From Marinimicrococcus sp033875255 (GTDB taxonomy: Bacteria > Pseudomonadota > Alphaproteobacteria > Geminicoccales > Geminicoccaceae): a DNA stretch of 64,000 nt. The stretch covers positions 1-64,000 of the forward strand of contig JAWZSN010000024.1 of NCBI GenBank assembly GCA_033875255.1, given 5' to 3'. The notes beneath the pieces are model-generated. The model was given only the letters and a program-made list of their open reading frames with translations, had not been told where the DNA came from and did not search any database. The position numbers and the translations under genes are program-made. This document shows, in pieces, positions 15,659 to 24,193 of this stretch (the first letter of the stretch is position 1; each line of letters begins with the position of its first letter).

Positions 15659-16231
15659 ATGTCGAGCAATCGTCTGCTGGTGCTGACCGGAGGGCCAGGC
15701 TCCGGCAAGAGCACGCTCATCGAGGCCCTCGCGCGGGCCGGCCATGCGTGCATGGACGAGGCGGGCCGCGGGGTCATCCGCGACCAGATGGCGATCGGCG
15801 GCCGTGCCCTGCCGTGGGAGGATCCGCTCGCCTTCGCCGAGCTGATGCTGTGCTGGGACATGCGCTCGCACCGGCTCGCGCGCAAACACGACGGGCCGGT
15901 GTTCCTCGATCGCAGCGTGGTGGACGTGCTGGGCTATCTCCGGCTCTCGGGGCTGCCCGTGCCGCCGCACATGGAGCGGGCGGCGGCGGCGTTCCGCTAC
16001 GAGCGGCGTGTCTTCATCCTGCCGCCCTGGCCCGCGATCTACACCAATGACGGCGAGCGCCGGCAGAGTCCGGAGGAGGCGGAGCGCACCTACGAGGCGA
16101 TGGTCGCGATCTACGCGGAGCAGGGCTACGAGCTGGTTGCCGTGCCGCGCCTGCCGGTGGAGGAACGGCTCGCCTTCGTGCTCCGGGAGAGCGGTGCCGC
16201 TCGCGGAGGCGAGCAGGGGCCGCGCGGATAA
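15659..16231 (+). CDS. P-loop NTPase, NadR-kinase-like AAA family
   Basis: 190 residues. Walker A is GGPGSGKST at residues 11-19. FLDRSVVDVLGYL acts as the Walker B-like DRS/DxxGY motif seen in small kinases, and MDEAGRGVIRDQM is the characteristic helix after the P-loop. This pattern matches the AAA_28/NadR kinase-type family, often annotated as a predicted ATPase. It could phosphorylate a small molecule. GGAGG eleven bases ahead of ATG. It lies in the same direction as the flanking oxidoreductase and lipoprotein B. Confidence 0.78.
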   Translation: MSSNRLLVLTGGPGSGKSTLIEALARAGHACMDEAGRGVIRDQMAIGGRALPWEDPLAFAELMLCWDMRSHRLARKHDGPVFLDRSVVDVLGYLRLSGLPVPPHMERAAAAFRYERRVFILPPWPAIYTNDGERRQSPEEAERTYEAMVAIYAEQGYELVAVPRLPVEERLAFVLRESGAARGGEQGPRG

Positions 16232-16385
16232 CCGTGCGGACTGCTTCGGGCGGATCGGGTCCCGCCGAGGCGACAGGTACGGATTGCGATATTTTCAACT
16301 TCAACGCTAGAACTGCCGTGCCATTTGTTGCGGTGCCGGAATGCCAGCGGCCGTCCGTGCCGCGCGTATTTCCGGAGTCCTGATC

Positions 16386-17477
16386 ATGATCATGTCGTCT
16401 GGCCACCGGCGCTCCATCGCCACGGCCGCACTGCTTTCGGCGGTTCTCGTGAGCGGCTGCGCGGGCAGCCCGCCGCCGCAGGCGCCGCAGCTTGCGACGA
16501 CCAGCGCCGCTTACTCCGGCGTCGGTAATGTGCCGTTCGCCGCCCTGTCGCGAGGAGAGGCGACTGCCTCCGGTGCACCGGCGCTCCGGTTCGCCTGGCC
16601 GGTTCCCACGGAGGCGACAGTCCTCGAGGAGAACGTGCGGCCGGGCATCGTCTCCCGGAGCCGCTACCGCTTCACGGCCGAGCCGTCGTCCGACCAGAAG
16701 TCCGTCCTTCTCCATACGTCCGAGAGCTCCTTGGAGGTTGTCGAGGCACAGCCGGACAAGGCGCTCGAGGTCAGGGCGGTGGAGGCGTTCCTGGCGGCGA
16801 TGAACGAGTCCCCCAAGCCCATGCAGGTGAGCTCCGAGGGTGCGTTCGCCGACTGGAAGCCGGACATGGAGCGGCTGTTCGAGGTCACGGAGCGATACCT
16901 TCCGGATTCTCCGGAGAGCCAAGTCTTTCTTGCGATGTTGCGGCCCGGTGGCTCTCTCGAAACGCAGATGAAGACGGCCGCGAAGAGCTGGTGGAATGGC
17001 GCGGTCGGCGGCTGGGTGGGCCTCGACCTGGTCCCGGGGGAGGAGCGCACCCTCGACTACCGCTCACAAACCAATGGACGTTCCATTCCCCAGCAGGTCA
17101 CGGTCCGGCACGTCGGCTCGTCCACTCTGTGCGACGGCTGCATCAGGCTGCAGATGGTGATCGTGACGGAAGGTGCCGAAGCGACTGCGGCGGTCGCGGA
17201 GGCCAGCAGGCGCATGGCCGAGAGCGCGCTGCAGGAGGCCGTGAAGTCGGGGATGACGCAGGGCGCTTCCGGCCTCTCGGGGACGCAGCGCCGGGAGGCG
17301 GTCGAGGCCATGTCGCGGGTGGACGAGGTCTCAAAGGTGGTGACGGTGGACCTGGTTACCGAGGCCGCGACCCTGCTGCCGCACCGGGTCGTGATGGAGA
17401 CGACGACCACGGTCTCGGCGCAGGGCAAGCGCCACGCCATGACCACGAAGAACAGCTATCACTATAGCTGGCTCTGA
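16386..17477 (+). CDS. Lipoprotein of unknown family, paralog B
   Basis: 363 residues from ATG 16386, chosen because GGAG (16374-16377) lies eight bases upstream; ATG at 16341 and 16392 are alternatives. Lipobox VSGC with Cys25. Paralog of the protein at 13784-14854, aligning over its whole length: FAWP near the N-terminus, GGWVGLDLVPGEERT, LCDGCIRLQMV, EGAEATAAV and VVTVDLVTEAATLLPH. No known domain recognised. A probable bidirectional terminator follows the stop. Confidence 0.75.
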   Translation: MIMSSGHRRSIATAALLSAVLVSGCAGSPPPQAPQLATTSAAYSGVGNVPFAALSRGEATASGAPALRFAWPVPTEATVLEENVRPGIVSRSRYRFTAEPSSDQKSVLLHTSESSLEVVEAQPDKALEVRAVEAFLAAMNESPKPMQVSSEGAFADWKPDMERLFEVTERYLPDSPESQVFLAMLRPGGSLETQMKTAAKSWWNGAVGGWVGLDLVPGEERTLDYRSQTNGRSIPQQVTVRHVGSSTLCDGCIRLQMVIVTEGAEATAAVAEASRRMAESALQEAVKSGMTQGASGLSGTQRREAVEAMSRVDEVSKVVTVDLVTEAATLLPHRVVMETTTTVSAQGKRHAMTTKNSYHYSWL

Positions 17478-17498
17478 GGCGACGCCGCGCTGCGGGGC

Positions 17499-17518
17499 GA
17501 GGGGCTATCCGGCCCCTC
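17499..17518. terminator. Bidirectional hairpin between convergent genes
   Basis: GAGGGGC and GCCCCTC pair around a six-base loop between lipoprotein B and the MFS gene; the right arm overlaps the MFS stop codon. No T-run on either side, so termination strength is uncertain. Confidence 0.45.
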
Positions 17519-18722
17519 ACGCCGCCGCGGTGCGGACCACCGGGCGCTCGGTGATCGGCAAATGGATCAAGGCCGCCAGAAGGCCCAGCGCCACGCCGAT
17601 CCACCAGACCACGTCGTAGGAGCCGGTGACGTCGTAGAGGCGGCCGCCCAGCCAGACGCCGAGAAAGGCGCCGAGCTGGTGGCTGAAGAAGACCACGCCG
17701 AAGAGCATCGCCATGTAGCGGGGGCCGAACATGACGGCTACCAGGCCCGAGGTGAGCGGCACGGTGGAGAGCCACAGGAGGCCCATGGCGGCGGCGAAGA
17801 CCAGGGTCGTGGTGGCGGTCACCGGCAAGAGGACATAAAGGGCGATCACCAGAGCGCGCAGCACATAGATGAGGCTCAGGAGGTTCTTCTTGCTGTAGCG
17901 GCCGCCCAGCACGCCGGAGGCGTAGGAGCCCACCACGTTGAAGAGCCCCACCAGGGCGATCGCCCAGCCGGCCACCCAGGGGGCCACGAAGCTGTCGGTG
18001 ATGTAGGCCGGGAGATGGGTCTGGATGAAGGCCACGTGGTAGCCGCACACGAAGAAGCCGGTGACCAGATACCAGTAGCTGCGATGCCCGGCCGCCTCGC
18101 GGATCGCCTGGCCGATGCTCTGGCCGGCGGCCGAGGCGCTGGCCGGCTGGCCGGCATAGGGCAGGGCCAGCGGCACCACGAGGAGCACCAGGCAGGCGAC
18201 GACGACGAGTGCCGTGGACCAGCCATAGGCCAGGATCAGACCCTGGGTCATCGGCGCGAACAGGAACATGCCGAGCGAGCTCGAGGCGACGATCACCCCC
18301 AGCGCCCAGGAGCGCCGCTCCTCGGGCACCATCCGGGCCACCGCCGCCATGACGATGGCGAAGGAGGCGCCGGCCCCGCCGATGCCCACCAGCACGCCGG
18401 CCGAGAGATGCAGGACCAGCGGCGAGGCGGCGACGGCCATCAAGAGCAGCCCGGCGCAATAGACCAGGGCGCCCACCACCAGCACCCTGGTGGCGCCGAA
18501 GCGGTCGGCGATCGCCCCGGTGATCATCTGGCCCACGCCCCAGAGCAGGTTCTGGATGCCGATCGCCACCGCGAACACCTCGCGGCCCCAGGCGTTGGCC
18601 TCCGACATGGGCCCCAGGAAGAGGCCGAAGCCGGAACGGGCGCCGAAGCTCACCAGGGCGATCAGGCAGCCTGCCAGGATCACGATGCCGGAGGTGCGCC
18701 AGAAGGGCTGGGAGACGGTCAT
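17517..18722 (-). CDS. MFS transporter
   Basis: 401 residues from ATG 18722, preferred over an upstream start because GGAG lies six bases ahead. About 12 hydrophobic helices; the MFS loop 2-3 signature appears as GAIADRFGATRVLVVG (about residues 60-75). The N-terminal pattern FGARSGFGLFLGPMSEANAWGREVFA is typical of the monocarboxylate/oxalate-formate-like MFS group that import organic acids. It lies next to a GntR regulator and sugar-acid genes, so uptake of a carboxylate is a fair inference. No regulatory site identified. Confidence 0.85.
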   Translation of the reverse strand: MTVSQPFWRTSGIVILAGCLIALVSFGARSGFGLFLGPMSEANAWGREVFAVAIGIQNLLWGVGQMITGAIADRFGATRVLVVGALVYCAGLLLMAVAASPLVLHLSAGVLVGIGGAGASFAIVMAAVARMVPEERRSWALGVIVASSSLGMFLFAPMTQGLILAYGWSTALVVVACLVLLVVPLALPYAGQPASASAAGQSIGQAIREAAGHRSYWYLVTGFFVCGYHVAFIQTHLPAYITDSFVAPWVAGWAIALVGLFNVVGSYASGVLGGRYSKKNLLSLIYVLRALVIALYVLLPVTATTTLVFAAAMGLLWLSTVPLTSGLVAVMFGPRYMAMLFGVVFFSHQLGAFLGVWLGGRLYDVTGSYDVVWWIGVALGLLAALIHLPITERPVVRTAAA

Positions 18723-18779
18723 GCGGGCTCCGAGAGCGGATGGAGGCGGACAATCCACCAGCACCCGCAGGGAAGCAAG

Positions 18780-19418
18780 TCACACGCCCATCGCCCGGCG
18801 CATGGCTGTGGAGAGATGGCGCTCGACGGCGGCGGCCGCCGCCTCGGGCTCGCGCCGGCGGCAGGCCTCGAGGATCGCCAGATGCTCCTCCATGGCGCTT
18901 GCCAGATTGGCCGCGGTCAACAGGCCGTGGTCGAGGCGGATCAGGCGGATCCGGTCGCTGTTGACCCGGTGGATGTCGCTCACCAGCTCGTTGCCGAGGC
19001 ACGCCACCAGCGTGTCGTGCAGGCGCCAGTCGGTGGTCTGGGCCCGTTCGAGCAGCGCCTGGCCGATGCCGAGCCGGGCCTGCGCCAGCACCTCCTCGTG
19101 GCTCTCCAGCAGCGCGACGATCTCCGCCTCGGCAGCGCTCTCGACGAAGAGGCGGACAGCCTCCTTCTCGACGATCATGCGCAGCTGGAAGGCGTTGCGG
19201 ATCATCTTGAGGCTGGCCTCGGCCACCTGGATGCCGCGCTGCGGCACCAGCTGCACGAGACCCTCGGCCTCGAGCTTCAAGAGCGCCTCGCGCATCGGCG
19301 CCAGCGACACGCCGGTGAGGCGCACCAGCTCGCGCTGTGAGACGAACTGGCCGGGCTTCACCCGGCCGCCGAAAAGATCTTCCTTGAACCGCTGGTAGGC
19401 GAGCTCGCTGAGCTTCAT
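18780..19418 (-). CDS. GntR-family transcriptional regulator, FCD (FadR C-terminal) type
   Basis: 212 residues. N-terminal winged helix-turn-helix (residues about 10-70): FVSQRELVRLTGVS then PMREALLKLEAEGLV. The C-terminal all-helical FCD ligand domain holds the usual Asp/His metal ligands within DWRLHDTL and MEEHLAILEACRRR. Such regulators usually sense a small carboxylate and repress a neighbouring catabolic operon. It sits between the MFS gene and the dioxygenase/aldolase pair, all on the minus strand, so it probably controls this locus and the divergent TRAP operon. Confidence 0.88.
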   Translation of the reverse strand: MKLSELAYQRFKEDLFGGRVKPGQFVSQRELVRLTGVSLAPMREALLKLEAEGLVQLVPQRGIQVAEASLKMIRNAFQLRMIVEKEAVRLFVESAAEAEIVALLESHEEVLAQARLGIGQALLERAQTTDWRLHDTLVACLGNELVSDIHRVNSDRIRLIRLDHGLLTAANLASAMEEHLAILEACRRREPEAAAAAVERHLSTAMRRAMGV

Positions 19419-19429
19419 CGTGGCTCCTC

Positions 19430-20335
19430 TCAGCGCAGTGCCAGCGTCTCGCCCAGCGGGCGCGCCGCCATCAGGCAGCCATATCCTTTGCCGCCATGGG
19501 CCCGTGGGTCGGGGCCGGCGAAGCGCTCGTCCATGGGCTCGCCAGCGGGCTGCCAGCGGCAGTCGCAGGAGAGCCGCACCCGGCCGCCGGCCGAGCCGTT
19601 GTCGAAGGCGGCGTGGGCGGTGAACATGGAGAAGACCATGCAGTCGCCGGGCAGGAAGCGCGTGGTGAGAAAGCGGCAGCCATGGGCCCGGGCGAAGTCG
19701 ATGGGGTGTTCCTCGACATGGCCTTTGGCGCCCGGCTGCCGGTCGATGTCGAGGCCGGCGAAGCGCGTCCGCAGCTCGGCCAGGCGGTGCGAGCCTTCGA
19801 GCATGAAGAGCGGGCCTTCCTCGAGGCCGACCTCGCCCAGCGGGATCCATGCCGTCGCCAACCGGTCGGTGCCGCGATTCATGTAGGGGTGGTCGACATG
19901 GAGCGGGCTCGCCTTGCCGCGCGCCATGGCCCGGAGCCAGAGGAAGTCGAGGGCTGCCACCGGTCCGCCCCACAGCCGCTCCATCAGGCCCGCGAGAAGC
20001 GGCCCGTGCGAGACGCGGCGCAGGGCCGGCCCTTCGCTGACCGAGCGCCAGAACGCGCCGAGGTCGGGGTACAGCTCGCTGCGCCGGCTGGTGCCGCTGG
20101 CGATGGCATCGGCCACCGGGGCGGCGATCTCGCCGACCTCTGCCAGGCGCGCCAGCACCTCGGCGCGGGCCGCCGCCACCTCGCCCGCCTCGAGGGCGCT
20201 GCGCAGCAGCAGGTAACCGTGCTGGTCGAGCTGGGCCGCGAGGTCGCCTTCCGGGTCGGCCGCCACCAGCTCGCCCAGCATCGACGGCGGCACCTTCCTG
20301 CCGGCGATCTCGAGAGGCGGGAAGGCGGCGCTCAT
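19430..20335 (-). CDS. Phytanoyl-CoA dioxygenase (PhyH)-family protein
   Basis: 301 residues. Fe(II)/2-oxoglutarate-dependent fold: the metal triad appears as H146-V-D148 (PLHVDHPY) and H241 (MFTAHAAFDN), with Arg252/Arg254 as 2-oxoglutarate anchor. DQHGYLLLRSAL near residue 40 is the usual N-terminal motif. It would hydroxylate an unknown small molecule. ATG (20335-20333) overlaps the aldolase stop by ATGA, indicating coupled translation; the regulator gene begins 11 bp downstream. Confidence 0.85.
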   Translation of the reverse strand: MSAAFPPLEIAGRKVPPSMLGELVAADPEGDLAAQLDQHGYLLLRSALEAGEVAAARAEVLARLAEVGEIAAPVADAIASGTSRRSELYPDLGAFWRSVSEGPALRRVSHGPLLAGLMERLWGGPVAALDFLWLRAMARGKASPLHVDHPYMNRGTDRLATAWIPLGEVGLEEGPLFMLEGSHRLAELRTRFAGLDIDRQPGAKGHVEEHPIDFARAHGCRFLTTRFLPGDCMVFSMFTAHAAFDNGSAGGRVRLSCDCRWQPAGEPMDERFAGPDPRAHGGKGYGCLMAARPLGETLALR

Positions 20336-21249
20336 GAGGCTGTGCCGGAAAGCGGGGTGGCGTCGCACAGCTCGAGGGCCTGCTCCGCGAGGAGATCCTC
20401 CGCGGCCTCGTCCGGCGGCAGCAGCGGCAGCCGGCAGGCCCGCCAGGAAGGCGCATCGTCGAGCCGGGCCAGCAGGGCGTGGACGGCGGGCACGAAGGGG
20501 AGGGCGTCGCAGGCGGCGCCGAATGCCGCGATGCGCTGGCCGTCCTCTTCCGTGGGCGCCTCGATCAGGCGGCGCAGCAGGCGCGGGGCGAGATTGGCGA
20601 GGCCGCAGATCCCGCCGGCCGCCCCCTCCGCGACCGCCGTCGCGAGGTCGGTCTCGCTGCCCACGCGGATCGCCAGGTCGGGGAAGCGGGCGAGCAGGGC
20701 GCGCGTATGGGCGAGATCGCCGGAGCTGTCCTTGTAGCCCACCAGCGCGCCGCCAAGCTCGCGCTGCACGGCCTCGACGATCTCCTCCGTGACCGCGATG
20801 CCCGAGATCGCCGGCAGATGATAGAGATGGAGCCTGAGGCCGGGCGAGCCGGCCCGGGTGGCGAGCTCGGCATAAAAGCGCACCACCCCCTCGGGCGGTG
20901 CCGGCCGGAACATGAAGAACGGCAGCACGAGCACGTCCGCGCAGCCCAGCTCGAGCGCATGGCGGGTGAGCGCCACGCTGTCCTCGAAGGCAGCCGCGGC
21001 GCTGGCCACCATGACCTGCCCGGGTGCCACGCCGGCCGCCAGCAGCGCCTCGAGCGCCGCCCGCCGCTCGGCCGCCGAAAAGGCCTGGCCCTGGCCGGTG
21101 GTGCCGAACAGCACGACCCCGTCCAGTCCGTCCTCGAGCAGGCGCAGCGCGTGACGGGCGAGCCGTCCGTGATCGATCCTGCCGTCGCCGGCCAGCGGCG
21201 TGGCAAGCGGGCAGAGCAGGCGCGCCGTATCGCGGGCAGGCAGGGGCAT
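20332..21249 (-). CDS. DapA/NanA-family aldolase (DHDPS family)
   Basis: 305 residues, (beta/alpha)8 barrel of class I aldolases. Schiff-base Lys173 in VGYKDSSGD and the catalytic Tyr143 in LYHLPA are both present, with the GTTGQGQAFS pyruvate-binding loop. It resembles keto-deoxy sugar-acid or N-acylneuraminate lyases more than lysine-pathway DapA, given its surroundings. It is probably the first gene of a minus-strand operon (aldolase, dioxygenase, regulator, perhaps MFS). ATG at 21249 lies 135 bp from the divergent TRAP gene. Confidence 0.87.
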   Translation of the reverse strand: MPLPARDTARLLCPLATPLAGDGRIDHGRLARHALRLLEDGLDGVVLFGTTGQGQAFSAAERRAALEALLAAGVAPGQVMVASAAAAFEDSVALTRHALELGCADVLVLPFFMFRPAPPEGVVRFYAELATRAGSPGLRLHLYHLPAISGIAVTEEIVEAVQRELGGALVGYKDSSGDLAHTRALLARFPDLAIRVGSETDLATAVAEGAAGGICGLANLAPRLLRRLIEAPTEEDGQRIAAFGAACDALPFVPAVHALLARLDDAPSWRACRLPLLPPDEAAEDLLAEQALELCDATPLSGTAS

Positions 21250-21273
21250 TCATCGCTCTCCGTTTCTGAACGC

Positions 21274-21291
21274 ACACTAATATGTCAGTGT
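21274..21291. promoter_or_regulatory. Candidate operator in the divergent catabolic promoter region
   Basis: ACACT and AGTGT form an inverted repeat eight bases apart (centre AATATGTC), lying between the aldolase and TRAP operons. The inner TAATAT would also serve as a -10 box for plus-strand transcription. Size and symmetry suit a dimeric GntR-type repressor. This is inference from position and symmetry only. Confidence 0.35.
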
Positions 21292-21383
21292 CATTCCTGT
21301 CTTGTCCAGCCGCGGGGGCGCTGGCATCATCCGGCCCCAAGCCGGATCCGACACCGGCCGGGGATGTTCACGGAGGCCTCTTC

Positions 21384-22385
21384 ATGCGTCATCTGACCCG
21401 CCGCGGCGCTGCCGCTGTTCTCGGCCTGTCGCTGGCTCTGGGCGGCACCTCGATGGCCCTGGCCGCCGATCCTCTCAAGGTCCGCCTGTCGACGGCGGCG
21501 GTGCCCGGCGACTGGCACGCCGAGATGATGAAGGTCTTCGAAAAGCAGGTGGAAGAGGCCTTTCCCGAGGCCATCGATGTCGAGATCCACCTCAATGCCG
21601 CCCTCTTCAAGCAGGGCACCGAGCCTGCCGCCATGCAGCGCGGCAATCTCGACATGGGCCTGATCTCCGCCCAGGACATCGCCAAGCAGGTGCCGGCCTG
21701 GTCGATCTTCACCGCCGGCTACCTGATCCGCGATCCGGAGCACCAGCAGAAGGTGTTCCATTCCGATATCGGCGAGGAGATGTACGGGCTCGTCGCCGAG
21801 GAGATGAACATCAAGATCCTCGACGTGGCCTATCTGGGCACCCGCCAGCTCAACCTGCGCGACAAGCGCGAGGTGAAGACGCCGGCCGACCTCGAGGGCG
21901 TGAAGCTCCGCATGCCGGGCTCCGACACCTGGCAGTTCCTCGGCCGGGCGCTGGGCGCCAACCCGACGCCCATGGCCTTCGGCGAGGTCTATCTGGGCCT
22001 CCAGACCGGCGCCATCGACGGCCAGGACAACCCGCTGCCGACCGACGAGAAGGCCAAGTTCTACGAGGTCACCGAGCAGATCGTGCTGACCGGCCACCTG
22101 GTGGACGCCGTCTTCATCGCGATCTCCAACGAGACCTGGAAGAAGCTCACGCCCGAGCAGCAAAAGGTCTTCCAGGAGGCCGCGGCTGCCGCCGTCAAGT
22201 TCAACAACGAGCACCGCGTCGCCGACGAGAAGCGGCTGGTGGAGTTCTTCGAGAGCAAGGGCCTGGCCATCACCACGCCCGACGTGGACGCCTTCCGCAG
22301 CGCGGTCCAAAAGGCCTATCTCGAGAGCGAGTTCTCGGCGGACTGGCCCAAGGGCATGGTCGAGCGCGTCAACGCCGTGCAGTGA
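21384..22385 (+). CDS. dctP: TRAP transporter solute-binding protein (DctP family)
   Basis: 333 residues from ATG 21384, with GGAGG seven bases upstream; a longer frame starting 21282 lacks support. N-terminal signal peptide (twin Arg followed by a hydrophobic stretch, cleavage near TSMALA-A). The mature part has DctP features: MQRGNLDMGLISAQDIA, GVKLRMPGS, FGEVYLGLQTGAIDGQDNPL, with the conserved Arg in KLRMPGS that binds the substrate carboxylate. It is periplasmic and delivers an organic acid to DctQM, encoded immediately downstream. Confidence 0.92.
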   Translation: MRHLTRRGAAAVLGLSLALGGTSMALAADPLKVRLSTAAVPGDWHAEMMKVFEKQVEEAFPEAIDVEIHLNAALFKQGTEPAAMQRGNLDMGLISAQDIAKQVPAWSIFTAGYLIRDPEHQQKVFHSDIGEEMYGLVAEEMNIKILDVAYLGTRQLNLRDKREVKTPADLEGVKLRMPGSDTWQFLGRALGANPTPMAFGEVYLGLQTGAIDGQDNPLPTDEKAKFYEVTEQIVLTGHLVDAVFIAISNETWKKLTPEQQKVFQEAAAAAVKFNNEHRVADEKRLVEFFESKGLAITTPDVDAFRSAVQKAYLESEFSADWPKGMVERVNAVQ

Positions 22386-22400
22386 CGGTAGGGCGGTGAC

Positions 22401-22883
22401 GTGATCGAGGGGATGCTGCACCGTTTGCAGCGGGGCGCCGAGCTGATCGGCGCCCTTCTTTTCGCCGCCATGCTGGCGGCCTTCCTGCTGCAGATCGGCA
22501 GCCGCTACATTTTCAATGCGCCGATCGGCTGGACCCAGGAAGCGAGCCTTCTGGCCTATCTCTGGCTGGTCTTCTGGTCGGCGGCGTTCCTCGTGCGCGA
22601 GCGCGACCATGTCTGCTTCTCGCTGCTCTACGACGCGCTCGGCGTGGGCGGCCGTCGCCTCCTGGCGCTCTTAGGCACCGTCACCACGCTGATGGTGACG
22701 CTCATCGCCCTGCCGGCCACCGCCGACTGGGTGGCCTTCATGAAGATCGACCGGACCTGGGACCTGCGCATCCCCTTCGACAAGGTCTTCGCGGTCTATC
22801 TGCTGTTCATGCTGGGGATCGCCGCCCAGGCGGCGTGGCGGATCAGGAGCCTGCTGCGCGGCGGCTGGCGCGAGCGGGTCTAG
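22401..22883 (+). CDS. dctQ: TRAP transporter small permease (DctQ family)
   Basis: 160 residues, GTG start 15 bases after dctP. Four membrane helices, beginning LIGALLFAAMLAAFLLQIGSR, with the family motif RYIFNAPIGWTQEAS and the loop RERDHVCFSLL. Forms the membrane complex with the large permease. Confidence 0.88.
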   Translation: MIEGMLHRLQRGAELIGALLFAAMLAAFLLQIGSRYIFNAPIGWTQEASLLAYLWLVFWSAAFLVRERDHVCFSLLYDALGVGGRRLLALLGTVTTLMVTLIALPATADWVAFMKIDRTWDLRIPFDKVFAVYLLFMLGIAAQAAWRIRSLLRGGWRERV

Positions 22884-22886
22884 CTC

Positions 22887-24182
22887 ATGAGCCTTCCTCT
22901 CCTCGTGCTGGCCCTGGGCTTTGCGGTCATGGGCGTCATCGGCATGCCGGTGGCGCTGGCCATGCTGAACTCGGGCGTGCTCTACCTGCTGGTCTCGGGC
23001 CAGGACCTGGCGCTGGCTGCCGAGCAGATCCTCAACGGCCTCTTCAACAGCTTCGTGCTGCTGGCGGTGCCGCTCTTCATCTTCGCCGCCAATGTCATGA
23101 CCGCCGGCTCGATCAGCGACCGGCTGCTCGATTTCTGCACCGCCCTGGTCGGCCGCTTCCGTGGCGGCCTCGCCCAGGTCGACATCCTCGTGAGCATCGT
23201 CTTCTCCGGCATGAGCGGCAGCGCGATCGCCGATGCCGCCGGCACCGGCAAGGTCGCCATCGAGATGATGGTCAAGCGCGGCCACTACCCGGCCGGCTTC
23301 GCCGCCGCGGTGATCGCGGCCTCCGCCACCATCGGCCCGATCATCCCGCCCTCGATCCCGATGGTCCTCTACGCCCTCGTGGCCGACACGTCGGTGGGCT
23401 ACCTCTTCCTCGGCGGGGTGCTGCCGGGCCTGGTGATGGGCGGGGCGCTCATGGCGGTGGTGGCGGTGAGCGCCCGGCGCCGGGGCTTCGGCAAAGGCGA
23501 GGCGGTGCCGCTGCGCGAGCTGCCCGAGCGCACGGTCCGCGCCACGCCGGTGCTGGTCCTGCCGGTGATCCTCCTGGGCGGCATCTATGGCGGCATCGTC
23601 ACGCCCACCGAGGCGGCGGCGGTGGCCGCCCTCTACGCCATCCTGCTGGCCTGCGTCTGGTACCGCTCGCTGAGCTTCAAGGGCCTCGTCCAGACCTTCA
23701 TCGACAGCGCCAGGGCCAGCGCGGTGGTGACCCTCGTGGTGGCCGGCGCCTTCGTCTTCAACTATGTGGTGGCGACCGAGCAGGTCCCCGAGCTGCTCGC
23801 CGCCAGCCTCGCCGGCGTCGACATCCCGCCCAGCGTCTTCCTCCTCCTCGTGACGGTGGTCTTCCTCCTGCTGGGCTGCTTTCTCGACACCACGACGCTG
23901 CTGCTCGTGCTGGTGCCGCTGCTCCTGCCCACCCTGCGCCAGCTCGGCGTCGATCTGGTCCATTTCGGCGTCACCATCACCGTCAACCTCATGATCGGCC
24001 TCATCACGCCGCCCTTCGGCGTGCTGCTGTTCGTCGTCAACGGCGTCACCGGCATCCCGCTGAAAAGCATCATCCAGGAGATCTGGATCTTCATCGCGGT
24101 CCTGATCGCCGCTCTCGTCGTGATGATCCTCGTGCCCGAGACGGTGCTCTGGCTGCCGCGTCAGTTCGGTTACGCCGGATGA
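22887..24182 (+). CDS. dctM: TRAP transporter large permease (DctM family)
   Basis: 431 residues, about 12 membrane segments. Family motifs: VPLFIFAANVM, GMSGSAIADAAGTG, IGPIIPPSIPMV and the C-terminal LMIGLITPPFGVLLFVVNGV. It couples substrate uptake to a Na+ gradient, as known for the family. ATG lies three bases after the dctQ stop; its own stop overlaps a potential ATG of the next gene. Confidence 0.92.
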   Translation: MSLPLLVLALGFAVMGVIGMPVALAMLNSGVLYLLVSGQDLALAAEQILNGLFNSFVLLAVPLFIFAANVMTAGSISDRLLDFCTALVGRFRGGLAQVDILVSIVFSGMSGSAIADAAGTGKVAIEMMVKRGHYPAGFAAAVIAASATIGPIIPPSIPMVLYALVADTSVGYLFLGGVLPGLVMGGALMAVVAVSARRRGFGKGEAVPLRELPERTVRATPVLVLPVILLGGIYGGIVTPTEAAAVAALYAILLACVWYRSLSFKGLVQTFIDSARASAVVTLVVAGAFVFNYVVATEQVPELLAASLAGVDIPPSVFLLLVTVVFLLLGCFLDTTTLLLVLVPLLLPTLRQLGVDLVHFGVTITVNLMIGLITPPFGVLLFVVNGVTGIPLKSIIQEIWIFIAVLIAALVVMILVPETVLWLPRQFGYAG

Positions 24183-24193
24183 GGGGAAACGAG

